From NCBI GenBank assembly GCA_934047225.1, contig OW203984.1, positions 2,799,201-2,863,200 on the forward strand: 64,000 nucleotides of DNA, written 5' to 3'. This stretch comes from Ypsolopha sequella. Lineage: Eukaryota > Arthropoda > Insecta > Lepidoptera > Ypsolophidae. A program made the translations under genes and the position numbers. The notes under the pieces are model-generated. The model had not been told where the DNA came from. It was given only the letters and a program-made list of their open reading frames with translations, and did not search any database. This document shows, in pieces, positions 36,625-47,690 of the stretch (position 1 is its first letter; each line of letters starts with the position of its first letter).

Positions 36625-37842
36625 GTATGTGGGTCACTGCATTTTGTAACGACTCAATGTCGCGCGTTTATGCGGCCTTGTGGCCGCTGCGCCTTTTATT
36701 TCGTTTTACCTTAAGAGTTACGGCACGAAAGTACCGCGAATTTAGGCATTTTGGTCATTATTTCTTGACGATAGGTACTTTGACAGAGGACTTTTTTTGT
36801 GGCGTTCAGTCTAGCTTTGTGCCGCTTAAATGCATTTAGGATGATGCAACGCATCCCACTTCATTTGGACTGAATTTGATAGCGCGTTCGAACTCAGTGC
36901 TGCGTACAAGAAGGTTTTTGTTTTTGTTACATCATACATAGGGTAGTGTCTCAATTTTTTTTAAAGCGAAATAAATAATATAAGTATATGTATAATTTCA
37001 TATATTTATATATGGTTTAGTCTTGTAATCATAATAACAGAAGCTCTGTTTCTGAGCGTGTTAAAAATGTTGTTTCATAGAAACTTGTAGCAATATAGAC
37101 ATTTGTATCCAATATTGATATTTATTGGATTTAAAATACGAAATAAATCTCACAAAGACGAGGCAAATAGATGACGTTTTTGTATGGTTTACACAAAATT
37201 TAACACGTCTCAAAGTGGTTGTACACGTTTTTAACCTTGCGAAATTGCCCTATTTAACGTTTCTAATGCCTGCGCAGTCGCATGTACTTGCATCCCATTG
37301 TCATGTGGTTTCCCATATCTTATCGCTTCAATATAACTTTGTACCACTTTACGCACCGCAAACAATCAACACTATAATTTTCCCACTTGCAAAGCAAATT
37401 CATTTTAGTATCATATTTTTATGACATCGACGATGAGTGTCAACATTATATGAAACTACATAGTGTGGTGATCATACTGAACGAGTCTTCTAAAGTAACG
37501 GTGAATAAGAAACTAAATGTGGAAATACGATTTGATAAAGTTGGCTTGATAGAATCAATTCGCAAAGTTATCTCTTTTCGAGTAATTTTTTTCTCTATTT
37601 CCCTACTTTTTTATATAAAGAAGTAATTTGACATAATGACTCATTTACTAAAATAAAGTTCATAGATGACTGGAGCGTTTATACACGATAGTTTTTGTGA
37701 TGAAAATAACAACGAAAAGCATTGAGAAGTGCAAAGTTTGGTTATTTTCTTTACTGTTTACATTTAAAGAAAAAGACAGAGACGAAGGCAAACGCTTGGT
37801 GTGCCCTTAAGCACATTAGATTCTTCGTTTTAATTATAAGAG

Positions 37843-38203
37843 CATCCATCCACCCATCAGCCTAGTTCGTCCACTGCTGGACATAAGCCTTTCCAGGACT
37901 TTGCCACTCCCGGCGGTCATCCTGGAAGAATTGCCCATACTCACACACGCTGGGCAGGCGGGTTGGTGAGCGCGGTGCCGGAACCCTCGCACCAGTGACG
38001 CCGCTGCCCGTCACCAGTCTTTTCCATATAAGGCCCGGCTATTAGGGATGGATATACCGCCATCCATCGGTCCCAGGCATGGTGGGCCTCCTGGTTTTTT
38101 GCCTGTGAGCTGTCCTCTTACTCTCCCCCGAATTACTTCGAGGGGGTCTCCAAGTAAGATGGTGGTACCTCCACAGTCGAGCCCGGCATTAGCTCTACCA
38201 CCT
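37843..38203 (-). mobile_element. Retroposon copy with LINE-type 3' end, copy 1
   Basis: About 360 bp, inverse of the copies at 48255 and 62495. Contains CGTCCACTGCTGGACATAAG (3' region) and TTACTTCGAGGGGGTCTCCA. Ends in GATGG repeats. High GC relative to its surroundings. Confidence 0.85.
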
Positions 38204-38654
38204 AGAGTTAGAGCATGTAATATGTAAAACTGTGGATTGTGTAAACAACCCATGGATGCTCTATCACAATCAGTACGTGTGACTATTTTTAGTTCGAAGC
38301 AGTTTTCCACCTCTATCGCTTTAGTGTTAAAAGGCTTGATAATGTTCTCTGTAAATGGTTATATTTTCACGTACGGTTGATTGGGGCTTGTTTGATGAAA
38401 TTGTACGTTAGCCTCTTTCGGAAATAAAAAAAATGAAAAAAACTTAAACAAAAGACGAATACAAAACCTTTCTAGTTTTGGAATCAGTTTGTCTTTTTGT
38501 TTGCCTGTCTGCAGTTAAGGCACAGAATAAGTTAAGGTAAAGTGCGTACTGTCCAGTTCTGAAACGCACAATTGCTTTTTTTTATATTATACAGGCAGGG
38601 ATAATTTTATTGTTGAAACTTAACTATAATATAATTTAAAAAAAATAACTAAAC

Positions 38655-38735
38655 GGGTGCATGCCTGACTTGGGATCGAACCTGGATCTCAAGATTGACA
38701 GGCCAGCGTTCTACCCCTGAGCTATCGCCGCTTAT
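38655..38735 (-). mobile_element. SINE head (tRNA-like part only)
   Basis: GGATCGAACCTGGATCTCAA and CTACCCCTGAGCTATCGCCG are the inverse of a tRNA-like head with A and B boxes, as at 5.9 kb. Confidence 0.7.
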
Positions 38736-38819
38736 TATCAGTTGTAATTAGTACACATTACTATCAGCGATCCTGGGAAACGGTCCGTATTGAAATGACG
38801 TACAGGTAAGAGATACTTG

Positions 38820-38945
38820 AATGAATGAATGAACACTTTATTGCACAAAAATAAGAACATAAGATACATACAAAGAACAGATAGACGGCAAGGGCGAACT
38901 TATTCCTATAAGAAATATCTTCCAGTCAGCCTTGGAAAAACATAA
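38820..38945 (-). repeat. Inverted LINE 3' tail
   Basis: GAATGAATGAATGAACACTT, TTATTGCACAAAAATAAG and GGGCGAACTTATTCCTATAA, a common inverted retroposon end. Confidence 0.5.
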
Positions 38946-39673
38946 AAACATATTTTTATGTGGTCGAGGATATTTTCAAATGACGTAGGCAAGATTATTT
39001 TGAAATAACGTAGGTGAGATTATTTTGAAAGTCTTGTGTATTTAAGCATCCTTGCTTTCGTCAAGTAATCTGATATAATATATGATAGAACCCAGTTTTG
39101 TTTAACAAAATAATTTCATTATTTCAAATTATGTATTTAGTTACTCTAATTTGTTAAGACTACCCACAAATCAATCACGTATGTAGTTGGCATGAGAATT
39201 ACGCCTTGAAATGTCCTGAGAATCAATATATATAAAGTAATCCTTGGATGTAGAGCCAAGGTATTGCTACACAGTGCGGGTGGTAGGGGGAGGAGAGGGG
39301 AGGAGATAGGACACGATTAGTATGCTGTTGTTTCCATCGCGGCACACAAACACTCTATGCGACCAACACAATTAGGACAATGGCAAACAGTTTCTTTGCT
39401 TTTGATACAGGTGAATCACCTGAGGTGATTATTGGTTGGCTCATTGGCCTTATTGTGATGGTCAGTTGAACTTACTCTCTCGCTGACCACCTAATCAGTA
39501 GATTGTGTAGTTTCATTCAGCGATACTTGTGCATTTGCAACCGGTATATTTTTAAAATTTGTGACATTTATTCTGTAAATTTACAAAGAAAAAAAAAATA
39601 TTTATTGATATTCCTTAATAGAAAATGTTCTTAATATTAATTCTTCACTTCGTAAGACATTATTTTGTAACTA

Positions 39674-40087
39674 CAGTAGGGCCTCTCTAATCCAGGCTCC
39701 CACTTATTCGGTGATCGCTGTAATCCGAACGGGCGATAGGGGCGCGGGGGAGGCGGGAGGTCTGAAATACTCTGAAGATAACGAATTTGATAGCCACTAA
39801 GTTCTGTTTCACCAGACCGCTTTTAAAATAAAGGAAAATTATAAGCAGAAGAGTATGAGAGACATTTTCAAGAAAAATTAATATACTTCATATTAATTCA
39901 TATCAAACGCGTATATTTCGTACGTTTGTAGTCTCAATTGTTTGTTTGTACTATTCGATAATTAATCAAAAACGTGAGGTTAAACATGTGTTATATTACC
40001 ATTAAAATATGCAGATCACAAAACGGATGCCTCGGTAATCCGCTAAGGCCCTGTTTTTTGCCCATCCGGATTATTGAGGCCCTTCTG
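39674..40087. mobile_element. pogo-like MITE (TA target)
   Basis: Ends CAGTAGGGCCTCTCTAATCC and inverse GGATTATTGAGGCCCTTCTG, each bordered by TA. The CAGT(A/G)GRRCCTC-TAATCC terminus is that of pogo/Tigger-type Tc1-mariner elements. The 414-bp interior has no transposase. Confidence 0.75.
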
Positions 40088-40104
40088 TAGTTTCATTATT
40101 TTTC

Positions 40105-40445
40105 AATGCATGTGCTCGTAAAGGCCCACTTTTTATGCATCAAAACCGAACAGAAAGTCGATTATTTTGCCCTAGGGCTTTATTATTATTATTCTTTTTT
40201 AATTTATTTACAATGGTTGGCTAACCTGCAGCCTTTACTGTGTACCATAAATATCATACTTTTTTTTCCACTGTTTAACGGCTCTGGATACAGTCCTTTT
40301 GAGCCAATTACAATTTAAAGTTCACAAAATTATATTTGTTTTATTTCCTCACACTATGCATTGAAAAACGTAGTATGATACACGGGCGTAAGAGCAATAA
40401 ATTACTTTGCGCCCTTGTAGCATAAACTACTATTAAGGACATCTT
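40105..40445 (+). repeat. Dispersed repeat, pair A
   Basis: Nearly identical to 46588-46975: both contain CGTAAAGGCCCAC, GTCGATTATTTTGCCCTAGG, CTAACCTGCAGCCTTTACTG and AAAAACGTAGTATGATACAC. Origin unknown. Confidence 0.85.
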
Positions 40446-40489
40446 CAGGTAATTATACTAAAACGTATTTTTGTGTAAGTTCAATTTTA

Positions 40490-40645
40490 CTGAAACGTAG
40501 GGAGGTAAACAGAAAATACAGATTTCCATCTGCTACGGTCCTGACACACCTCTTTCGCCTCTTCCACATTCTACAATTTTGTCATACAGCTCTTCAATTC
40601 CGGGTACTTTCGACGTTGCTCTTTCTTTCTTTGGTCATTGATTAT
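40490..40645 (-). repeat. RTE-like LINE 3' fragment
   Basis: Inverse copy of the same 3' region (TCTGCTACGGTCCTGACACA block corresponding to the CQDRSR region). Confidence 0.5.
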
Positions 40646-40916
40646 CCAAAACAGTCGAGTAGGTAGTTATATATATATATACAACACGCCCACATTACGT
40701 TCTGAACCTCTGAGTAATAATTATTTACATAAAGATATCTCTACAATTAATTCACTTCAATAACGAGCGCATACAAATGTCATCGTTACAAAAACAAAGA
40801 TAAAATGAAATGAAGATATTTGTTTTGTGTTTCATTTTATTGAATCGACATTCAACGTTGCCAAGTCGTTTTTTTTATAAAATATTCCATCACACATATA
40901 AATATGTATAATTTGA

Positions 40917-41183
40917 TATACAAGGTGTAACAGAAAGGTGTAACCATATTTGAAGAGCTTATTCAGTCAATGGTAACAGCTTTTACTATGGAACAAAACT
41001 TGTATCTCGAAAAAAAAATTAATTTTTTCATAGAAAAATGCAATGCCGCTCGGCTGAAATGTATGGAAGGGCAGATTTTTTTTTTTTAGATTTCAGGATT
41101 GGCATCATAGTAAAAGTTGTTCTATACCATTGACTGAATAAGCTCTTCAAATATGGTTACACCTTTCTGTTACACTTGTATAT
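40917..41183. mobile_element. Foldback MITE with about 65-bp inverted ends
   Basis: ATACAAGGTGTAACAGAAAG at the left is inverted at the right (CTTTCTGTTACACTTGTAT). The arms include AAGAGCTTATTCAGTCAATG and its inverse. Length is 267 bp. Superfamily not assigned. Confidence 0.85.
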
Positions 41184-41559
41184 GTATTGCAGGTATATAA
41201 TATAAAATAATTGCAGTAACGTTCTTGTTTTCCATTTCGTGATTGTTTTCGTTATATTATTTGTTGCGGTTTAATAAATTTCTTGTACAACTTTAATTAT
41301 CAGTTCGTTGTAAAATTTAAATTTAAAGTCTTGTAGTTTTAATGAAACACCTAAAAACATAGTTTCCAAATATGACCTTCGTATAGGTAATCAAACGCAA
41401 ATCAGTCGTGCATGAATAAAGCATAATGTTAATAACTTCATCGGAACAAAAGAATCGGTTTTCGATCGATCGAAGAATATTACGATAATTAATTCGATTT
41501 CTACTTCGAATTTCTAACGCCACACTGACGCAAGAATGTCAGACCGTAATATTAATCAG

Positions 41560-41840
41560 CCGTCGGTTAGTATTTAGAACGAAACTCAAATAATTTAAAA
41601 GAAAGTGAAAATGGCTTCCTTCCGCGCTTACTTGACGACGAAACGGGCGCGGCTACAGCGTCGGCACGCCGATAGCGGCATCGCATCGGCGGCGTGCCGT
41701 TGACGGCATAGGTGCGAGAGCGTCCCTTTTGCGGTGAGTTGAAAAACGCGGCGATCGAGTATAGACGAACCACGAAGAATTAAACGGTCAAGTTCCGCCC
41801 CGAGTTACACGGCGGCGCACGTACGTCGAGGCCATGCTAA
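41560..41840. other. CpG-rich island of unknown role inside the TENT5 intron
   Basis: About 280 bp of markedly GC- and CpG-rich sequence in AT-rich DNA. On + it holds ATG at 41611 in strong context (GAAAATGG) with a 31-codon frame and a GTGAGT donor-like site at 41731. On - it holds an open frame over 41567-41773 with a GTAAGC donor-like site. It looks like a promoter or first exon, but strand and product are undetermined. Confidence 0.3.
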
Positions 41841-42689
41841 TTACCTGCGTCACGAAATTGAAAGTACGCTGGTCTACCCGCGTCTGTCTATGTAGAGACA
41901 TACATACATATACAACATAAAGAAACATCATTTAAATTTTCTTGAGCGCATATTATGAATACCAAATCGGTACACAAAAGCAATGAAAACAGGTTTTTTC
42001 TTTCATTATAAAATTATCTATATATTTTCCTTTCATTTTTATACAGAGTGGTTTTTGAATGAGGCCCATTTGTGAATGACAATGATTTCATTTTAATTTC
42101 AAACTCTGCTAGAATTTTTTATGCAAAAGCATACAGTTTTTTATTTATGTTATGAGCTTGCTAACAACATAAAGACAATATAAAGAGATTAGTTATAATT
42201 ATGAAATAATATGATATAATAATAGAGCAGAGGTATTATGTAATAGTAGTTGATGGTTTTATGTGCTAACTTTATGAAAAAAGAAAAGCGCCCACATCTA
42301 TAGTTAAATTAATTCTCTTCATAAAAACATTTTATATATTTTCTTCATTATTTCAGAATATCAACATAAAGTTAACTGCCAAGCAATTTTTTTAAGCTTT
42401 ATGTAATAAAAATAATTACATTTCTTCTTTCAAATGCCGATAAAATAGCACTGCTGATAAAATTTAGGATTTTCTTGCCCCATCATATATTAATACAATC
42501 CTGGATGTGACGTGTGATCGTTTTATTGCTCGTTAATATTGGAACGTAGGTGTCCATGTTCATTGATATTCCAGGCGACACCAATTACCAAAGCCAATAT
42601 AATAAATTGTTGTAGTCGGATTTCCAGCCTGTAATCATTATGCAAGCATGCTTTTTTATTTGTGAATCAGGTTTTTAAAGTAAATGATC

Positions 42690-43270
42690 ACGCAAGGTCA
42701 CTGAGAGTTTGAAACAGACGGCGCTACTCGGTGGATCATTCGTATTTCGTTCAGCTATCGGTATGCAATCCGCCATTTTGGCAATCTCTCGGAATGCCGT
42801 TCATCGTTCATCTTATATTGGATGCGAGTGCAACAGGCGTGACGCGATCACGTTCACGTTATGTGCTCACTTCAACGTAAAAAGTCTCGACAGTTTCATC
42901 ATTAGCATAAACATTCGAAGCGTTTGCGAATATCTCGTCGTCGATTTCGTTTTCGTCTCGCAATTAAACTGCGGTAGTATTCACACGATAATAATGACCG
43001 AGAAATTCAAAAAGCGTGACTGTAGCTCGTGTGTAGACAGGCGGCGGTATTGTCATTGCAGGAACCACTTGTTCAATGTTATTCCAGTTTCATTTACTCT
43101 GGACATTGTGGCTTGGTCGTGATGTTTGTTTGTCGTCTGATGACGCAAGAGGCACGTCTTCGTCCTCCGCTTTACTTCCCAACTTCCGTTGTTTATCATT
43201 GTACGCTGCGGATTCAGCCAAATGATAATTATGTTGACTCGTGGTCGTCGTATGGCAAAAAACAATTACT
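42690..43270. other. CpG-enriched, non-repetitive island inside the TENT5 intron
   Basis: This segment is richer in CG than its neighbours and has no recognisable repeat. It includes CCGCCATTTTGGC (near 42770, YY1-like core). It also has an ATG at about 42993 opening a Cys-rich frame (MTEKFKKRDCSSCVDRRR...) that stops at 43122. A GGTATT donor-like site lies within that frame. It may be an alternative promoter or enhancer. No protein family is recognised. Confidence 0.25.
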
Positions 43271-43676
43271 CTATTTTAAATTGTGTTTTCTCGATTCATT
43301 TGCATATTCATTTACTAACAAACAACCGCTTTAGAATCATTATTTTAACCCGAAAATATTAAATCGGTGATATCTAACTTGATTATTATTATGCAACTTA
43401 TGAATTTACGAGTATCTAATGTAGAATTATCACATAAAAACGTAAATAAATCATTTCCTTTGGTATTTTGTAGTTTCACCAGTCTATTCAAAAATATAAT
43501 TTTATGATTTCTCTTTGTTAATCTTCTTACGCAAATTAAATCATTATAATAATATTAAAATGTTATGTTTATTTTGCGAAATCCATCGCTATGAATACTC
43601 TAAATATTATTAGAGTGCAATACAAACTAGAAAATATCAATCAGAAACAAACCCAAAGACAAGAATATGAAAAAAT

Positions 43677-43748
43677 TCCCCGGGCCAGGATTCGAACCTG
43701 CGACCTCTTGTTATCAAGACAAGCGCGCTACCAATTGCGCCACCGAGG
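43677..43748 (-). tRNA. tRNA-like Pol III unit, copy 1
   Basis: 72 nt that fold as a cloverleaf: D stem GCGC/GCGC, anticodon stem CTTGT/ACAAG, 5-nt variable loop and T loop TTCGAAT. The A box (TGGCGCAATTGG) and B box (GGTTCGAATCC) are consensus, and a T6 tract follows. The loop CTTGATA would give anticodon TGA, but U37 is abnormal, no long serine-type variable arm exists, and one acceptor and one T-stem pair are mismatched. It is more probably a transcribable tRNA-derived unit than a decoding tRNA. Confidence 0.5.
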
Positions 43749-44081
43749 TTCCTACCCGGACCGGTGAATTCTTCCATCATACTTGTCCACTGTTATTTTT
43801 GCTTCTGCTTGATATACCAGCTTGTACAACACATATAGAACGCTCACGAGGGCGTTATGTGATTTCACGCCTTGTTCTTAGAAACAGATGGCGCTGTCGT
43901 CGCTACAATATTGTTGCTTCAGACAGTTAAGAAATTCACAGTTCTCATTAACTAAGATTATGTTTATTTTGCGAAATCCATCGCTATGAATACTCTAAAT
44001 ATTATTAGAGTGCAATACAAACTAGAAAATATCAATCAGAAACAAACCCAAAGACAAGAATATGAAAAAATTTGAAAAAAT

Positions 44082-44153
44082 TCCCCGGGCCAGGATTCGA
44101 ACCTGCGACCTCTTGTTATCAAGACAAGCGCGCTACCAATTGCGCCACCGAGG
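44082..44153 (-). tRNA. tRNA-like Pol III unit, copy 2
   Basis: Identical to the copy at 43677-43748. The adjoining terminator side carries a 10-bp duplication (TTTGAAAAAA), leaving two T runs downstream on the transcribed strand. Confidence 0.5.
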
Positions 44154-44476
44154 TTCCTACCCGGACCGGTGAATTCTTCCATCATACTTGTCCACTGTTA
44201 TTTTTGCTTCTGCTTGATATACCAGCTTGTACAACACATATAGAACGCTCACGAGGGCGTTATGTGATTTCACGCCTTGTTCTTAGAAACAGATGGCGCT
44301 GTCGTCGCTACAATATTGTTGCTTCAGACAGTTAAGAAATTCACAGTTCTCATTAACTAAGATTATGTTTATTTTGCGAAATCCATCGCTATGAATACTC
44401 TAAATATTATTAGAGTGCAATACAAACTAGAAAATATCAATCAGAAACAAACCCAAAGACAAGAATATGAAAAAAT

Positions 44477-44548
44477 TCCCCGGGCCAGGATTCGAACCTG
44501 CGACCTCTTGTTATCAAGACAAGCGCGCTACCAATTGCGCCACCGAGG
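44477..44548 (-). tRNA. tRNA-like Pol III unit, copy 3
   Basis: Identical to the copy at 43677-43748, in the third tandem 395-bp unit, with intact A and B boxes and T6 terminator. Confidence 0.5.
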
Positions 44549-44871
44549 TTCCTACCCGGACCGGTGAATTCTTCCATCATACTTGTCCACTGTTATTTTT
44601 GCTTCTGCTTGATATACCAGCTTGTACAACACATATAGAACGCTCACGAGGGCGTTATGTGATTTCACGCCTTGTTCTTAGAAACAGATGGCGCTGTCGT
44701 CGCTACAATATTGTTGCTTCAGACAGTTAAGAAATTCACAGTTCTCATTAACTAAGATTATGTTTATTTTGCGAAATCCATCGCTATGAATACTCTAAAT
44801 ATTATTAGAGTGCAATACAAACTAGAAAATATCAATCAGAAACAAACCCAAAGACAAGAATATGAAAAAAT

Positions 44872-44943
44872 TCCCCGGGCCAGGATTCGAACCTGCGACC
44901 TCTTGTTATCAAGACAAGCGCGCTACCAATTGCGCCACCGAGG
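44872..44943 (-). tRNA. tRNA-like Pol III unit, copy 4
   Basis: Identical to the copy at 43677-43748, in the fourth tandem unit. Confidence 0.5.
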
Positions 44944-45220
44944 TTCCTACCCGGACCGGTGAATTCTTCCATCATACTTGTCCACTGTTATTTTTGCTTC
45001 TGCTTGATATACCAGCTTGTACAACACATATAGAACGCTCACGAGGGCGTTATGTGATTTCACGCCTTGTTCTTAGAAACAGATGGCGCTGTCGTCGCTA
45101 CAATATTGTTGCTTCAGACAGTTAAGAAATTCACAGTTCTCATTAACTAAGATTATGTTTATTTTGCGAAATCCATCGCTATGAATACTCTAAATATTAT
45201 TAGAGTGCAATACAAACTAG

Positions 45221-45712
45221 AAATATGAATCCTGGCCCGGGGAATTTTTTCATATTCTTGTCTTTGGGTTTGTTTCTGATTGATATTTTCTAGTTTGTAT
45301 TGCACTCTAATAATATTTAGAGTATTCATAGCGATGGATTTCGCAAAATAAACATAATCTTAGTTAATGAGAACTGTGAATTTCTTAACTGTCTGAAGCA
45401 ACAATATTGTAGCGACGACAGCGCCATCTGTTTCTAAGAACAAGGCGTGAAATCACATAACGCCCTCGTGAGCGTTCTATATGTGTTGTACAAGCTGGTA
45501 TATCAAGCAGAAGCAAAAATAACAGTGGACAAGTATGATGGAAGAATTCACCGGTCCGGGTAGGAACCTCGGTGGCGCAATTGGTAGCGCGCTTGTCTTG
45601 ATAACAAGAGGTCGCAGGTTCGAATCCTGGCCCGGGGAATTTTTTCATATTCTTGTCTTTGGGTTTGTTTCTGATTGATATTTTCTAGTTTGTATTGCAC
45701 TCTAATAATATT
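45221..45712 (+). repeat. Inverted unit of the 395-bp tRNA-like array
   Basis: Starting from the 3' tip of a tRNA-like copy (GAATCCTGGCCCGGGG at about 45227), the 395-bp unit is repeated in the opposite orientation to the four upstream units. It continues into a second partial unit ending near 45712. With the neighbouring direct unit it forms a large head-to-head inverted repeat of about 400-bp arms with almost no spacer. Confidence 0.93.
45567..45638 (+). tRNA. tRNA-like Pol III unit, inverted copy 5
   Basis: Same 72-nt sequence in the opposite orientation. The order here on + is acceptor-like CCTCGGT, A box at about 45573-45585, anticodon loop CTTGATA, B box at about 45617-45627, CCCGGGG and A, then TTTTTT at 45641-45646. 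It could converge or diverge transcriptionally with the four - strand copies. Confidence 0.5.
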
Positions 45713-46500
45713 TATATTAAAATGTATTAAATATTCTAAAAGTAGCAAAAACAATCATACTTTATTTTTCGCTCTAATGGAGAGTTTAGCTACGTAAAAG
45801 TAAAAGAAGAAAAGTAAGACCTGGGTACCTAAAAGTACATATAATAATTTAATAGGTACACTTATCTACTTATATTATATATACCTATACTACTTGCTTA
45901 TCATTATTATTGAGCGGGCAGGTTTACTATTGCATACGCTGACGTAATGCGTCTCTTTATGACATTTAAAACTCTTTTGTCTGATAATATTTGACGCAAA
46001 AAAAGTATAAAATGTTTCTAAAGATATTCTCGTTTCACACATATACCGAGTATATAACAATCTTGTTGCCAAGTCGCACCTATAAAAACAATTAAAATAT
46101 CTATGCCGCCGTCTTTAAAATAGAGATATTTACAATGCCCGCATTAAATGGCAGAGCTAGAAATATTATTTTAATTCTATGTAACAATGTATGAAATAGG
46201 TGCATTATTGAAGTGTTTTGTGTTGAAGTATGAATGCACTTGTTGCAAACATGCACCTGTTGATTGACCTGCCTCAACAAATATAATTAATATTTAGCTT
46301 CTCTTTATGTATACTTGTGTTGGTGTCCAAGAATATAAAGACAGGTGTGAGGGTGAGTGTGTGTGTACCTACATGTAATGGGTACAAACATCGAAATAGT
46401 ACAAAGCATTGGTTTTGATATTTTTTTATATTTATACAGTATTTATTTTTAGATTTAGTTATTACATTCGTGAGATCCTATCCAATATATTGGTAGCTTT

Positions 46501-46540
46501 ACCCTTGTTTATTGCATATAGGTATGCAATAAACAAGGGT
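46501..46540. repeat. Perfect 18-bp hairpin with 4-base loop
   Basis: ACCCTTGTTTATTGCATA, loop TAGG, then the exact inverse. Isolated; not followed by a T run. Confidence 0.9.
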
Positions 46541-46587
46541 CTGCAACAATCGTCTTGACTCATCAAAATCCATATAATTTTGTTTTC

Positions 46588-46975
46588 AATGCAAGTGCTC
46601 GTAAAGGCCCACATTTTATGCATTAAAACCGAACATAAAGTCGATTATTTTGCCCTAGGGCAGTATTATTTTTTTTAAATTTATTTACAATGGTTGGCTA
46701 ACCTGCAGCCTTTACTGTGTACCATATGTCATACTTTTTTTTCCACTGTTTAACGGCTCTGGATACAGTCCTTTTGAGCCAATTACAATTTAAAGTTCAC
46801 AAAATTATATTTGTTTTATTTCCTCACACTATGCATTGAAAAACGTAGTATGATACACGGGCGTAAGAGCAATAAATTACTCGGTTACGTTTAAAACTCG
46901 GTTACGCTCGTGTTTTAAATCGTCCTCGTAATTTATTCCTTTTCGCCCTTGAAGCATAAACTACTATTATGTCAG
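46588..46975 (+). repeat. Dispersed repeat, pair B
   Basis: Matches 40105-40445 but holds about 60 extra bases (46882-46945) with CGGTTACGTTTAAAACTCGG, giving an additional internal near-duplication. Confidence 0.85.
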
Positions 46976-47499
46976 AAGTTTATGCTTATAAATGGTTTAT
47001 TACGCATGATGATTACAGAAGCAAACTATTTTTAAAGAAGTAAGTTCAAAATTAATGTCCAAAAACAAAGTACAATACTGTTTATATTTAAACTGTACAT
47101 ACGAAATAATTTTCTTTGTCGCACTTTTGTTCTGTAGAGCAAACATCTAACATGAGATCACATAAAAGCATATAAATAATAATTTCATGCTATTAACCAA
47201 GTTATCATGATAACTTCCAATCACCTGCCATTGTACTTGTATAGTTGTATGTAACATTGCGCACGCGACGCGACATTCCAACTTCAGGATCAGACTGTGG
47301 TTGCGTGATTGTTTACTCTTCGTTGCACTTTTTATCTAGCATAATAATTAACAAAAATAAAGAAATTATTAAGGGCTTATTAAGACTATTTTTATTAGGT
47401 ACCATGAATGTCTTAATTTATATATCTGACAGTATATTTACTGCTTTGACTTTCATTATCTTCAGATTTTATTATTTCTACTCCTTTATCTTATAAGTT
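46976..47499. other. Intronic AT-rich DNA
   Basis: No repeat or gene recognised. The frame at 47245-47496 is low-complexity hydrophobic and probably chance. Confidence 0.4.
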
Positions 47500-47690
47500 A
47501 CTAGCAACCCGCCCCGGCTTTGCACGGGCATGTATTATACATATAAACCTTCCTCTTGAATCACTCTATCTATTAAAAAAAACCGCATTAAAATCCGTTG
47601 CGTAGTTTTAAAGATCTAAGCATACATAGGGACAGACAGACAGCGGGAAGTGACTTTGTTTTATACTATGTAGTGATGATGTAGTGACAA
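47500..47690 (+). repeat. Degraded retroposon 3' region
   Basis: CTAGCAACCCGCCCCGGCTT to GGGACAGACAGACAGCGGGA, with the phrase AAAATCCGTTGCGTAGTTTT. Confidence 0.55.

Larger units (their letters stand above)
43565..45220 (-). repeat. Tandem array of 395-bp units, each with a tRNA-like gene
   Basis: Four complete units start at 43565, 43960, 44365 and 44760, and a fifth truncated one begins at 45155. The period is 395 bp. The second unit is 405 bp because of a 10-bp duplication beside the poly-A run. Apart from that I see no differences between copies, so amplification is recent or homogenised. Each unit carries one tRNA-like sequence on the - strand followed by a T6 terminator, and the motif AGATGGCGCTGT. 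The array abuts an inverted unit at 45221. Confidence 0.95.

Noticed and set aside
42709..43122. 137-codon + frame
   Set aside because: Starts at a non-ATG codon, no known domain. The region is reported as an unexplained CpG-rich island instead.
43667..45648. Five identical 87-codon frames
   Set aside because: They run antisense over the tRNA-like copies and their spacer. Identity only reflects the 395-bp duplication. No signs of a protein.
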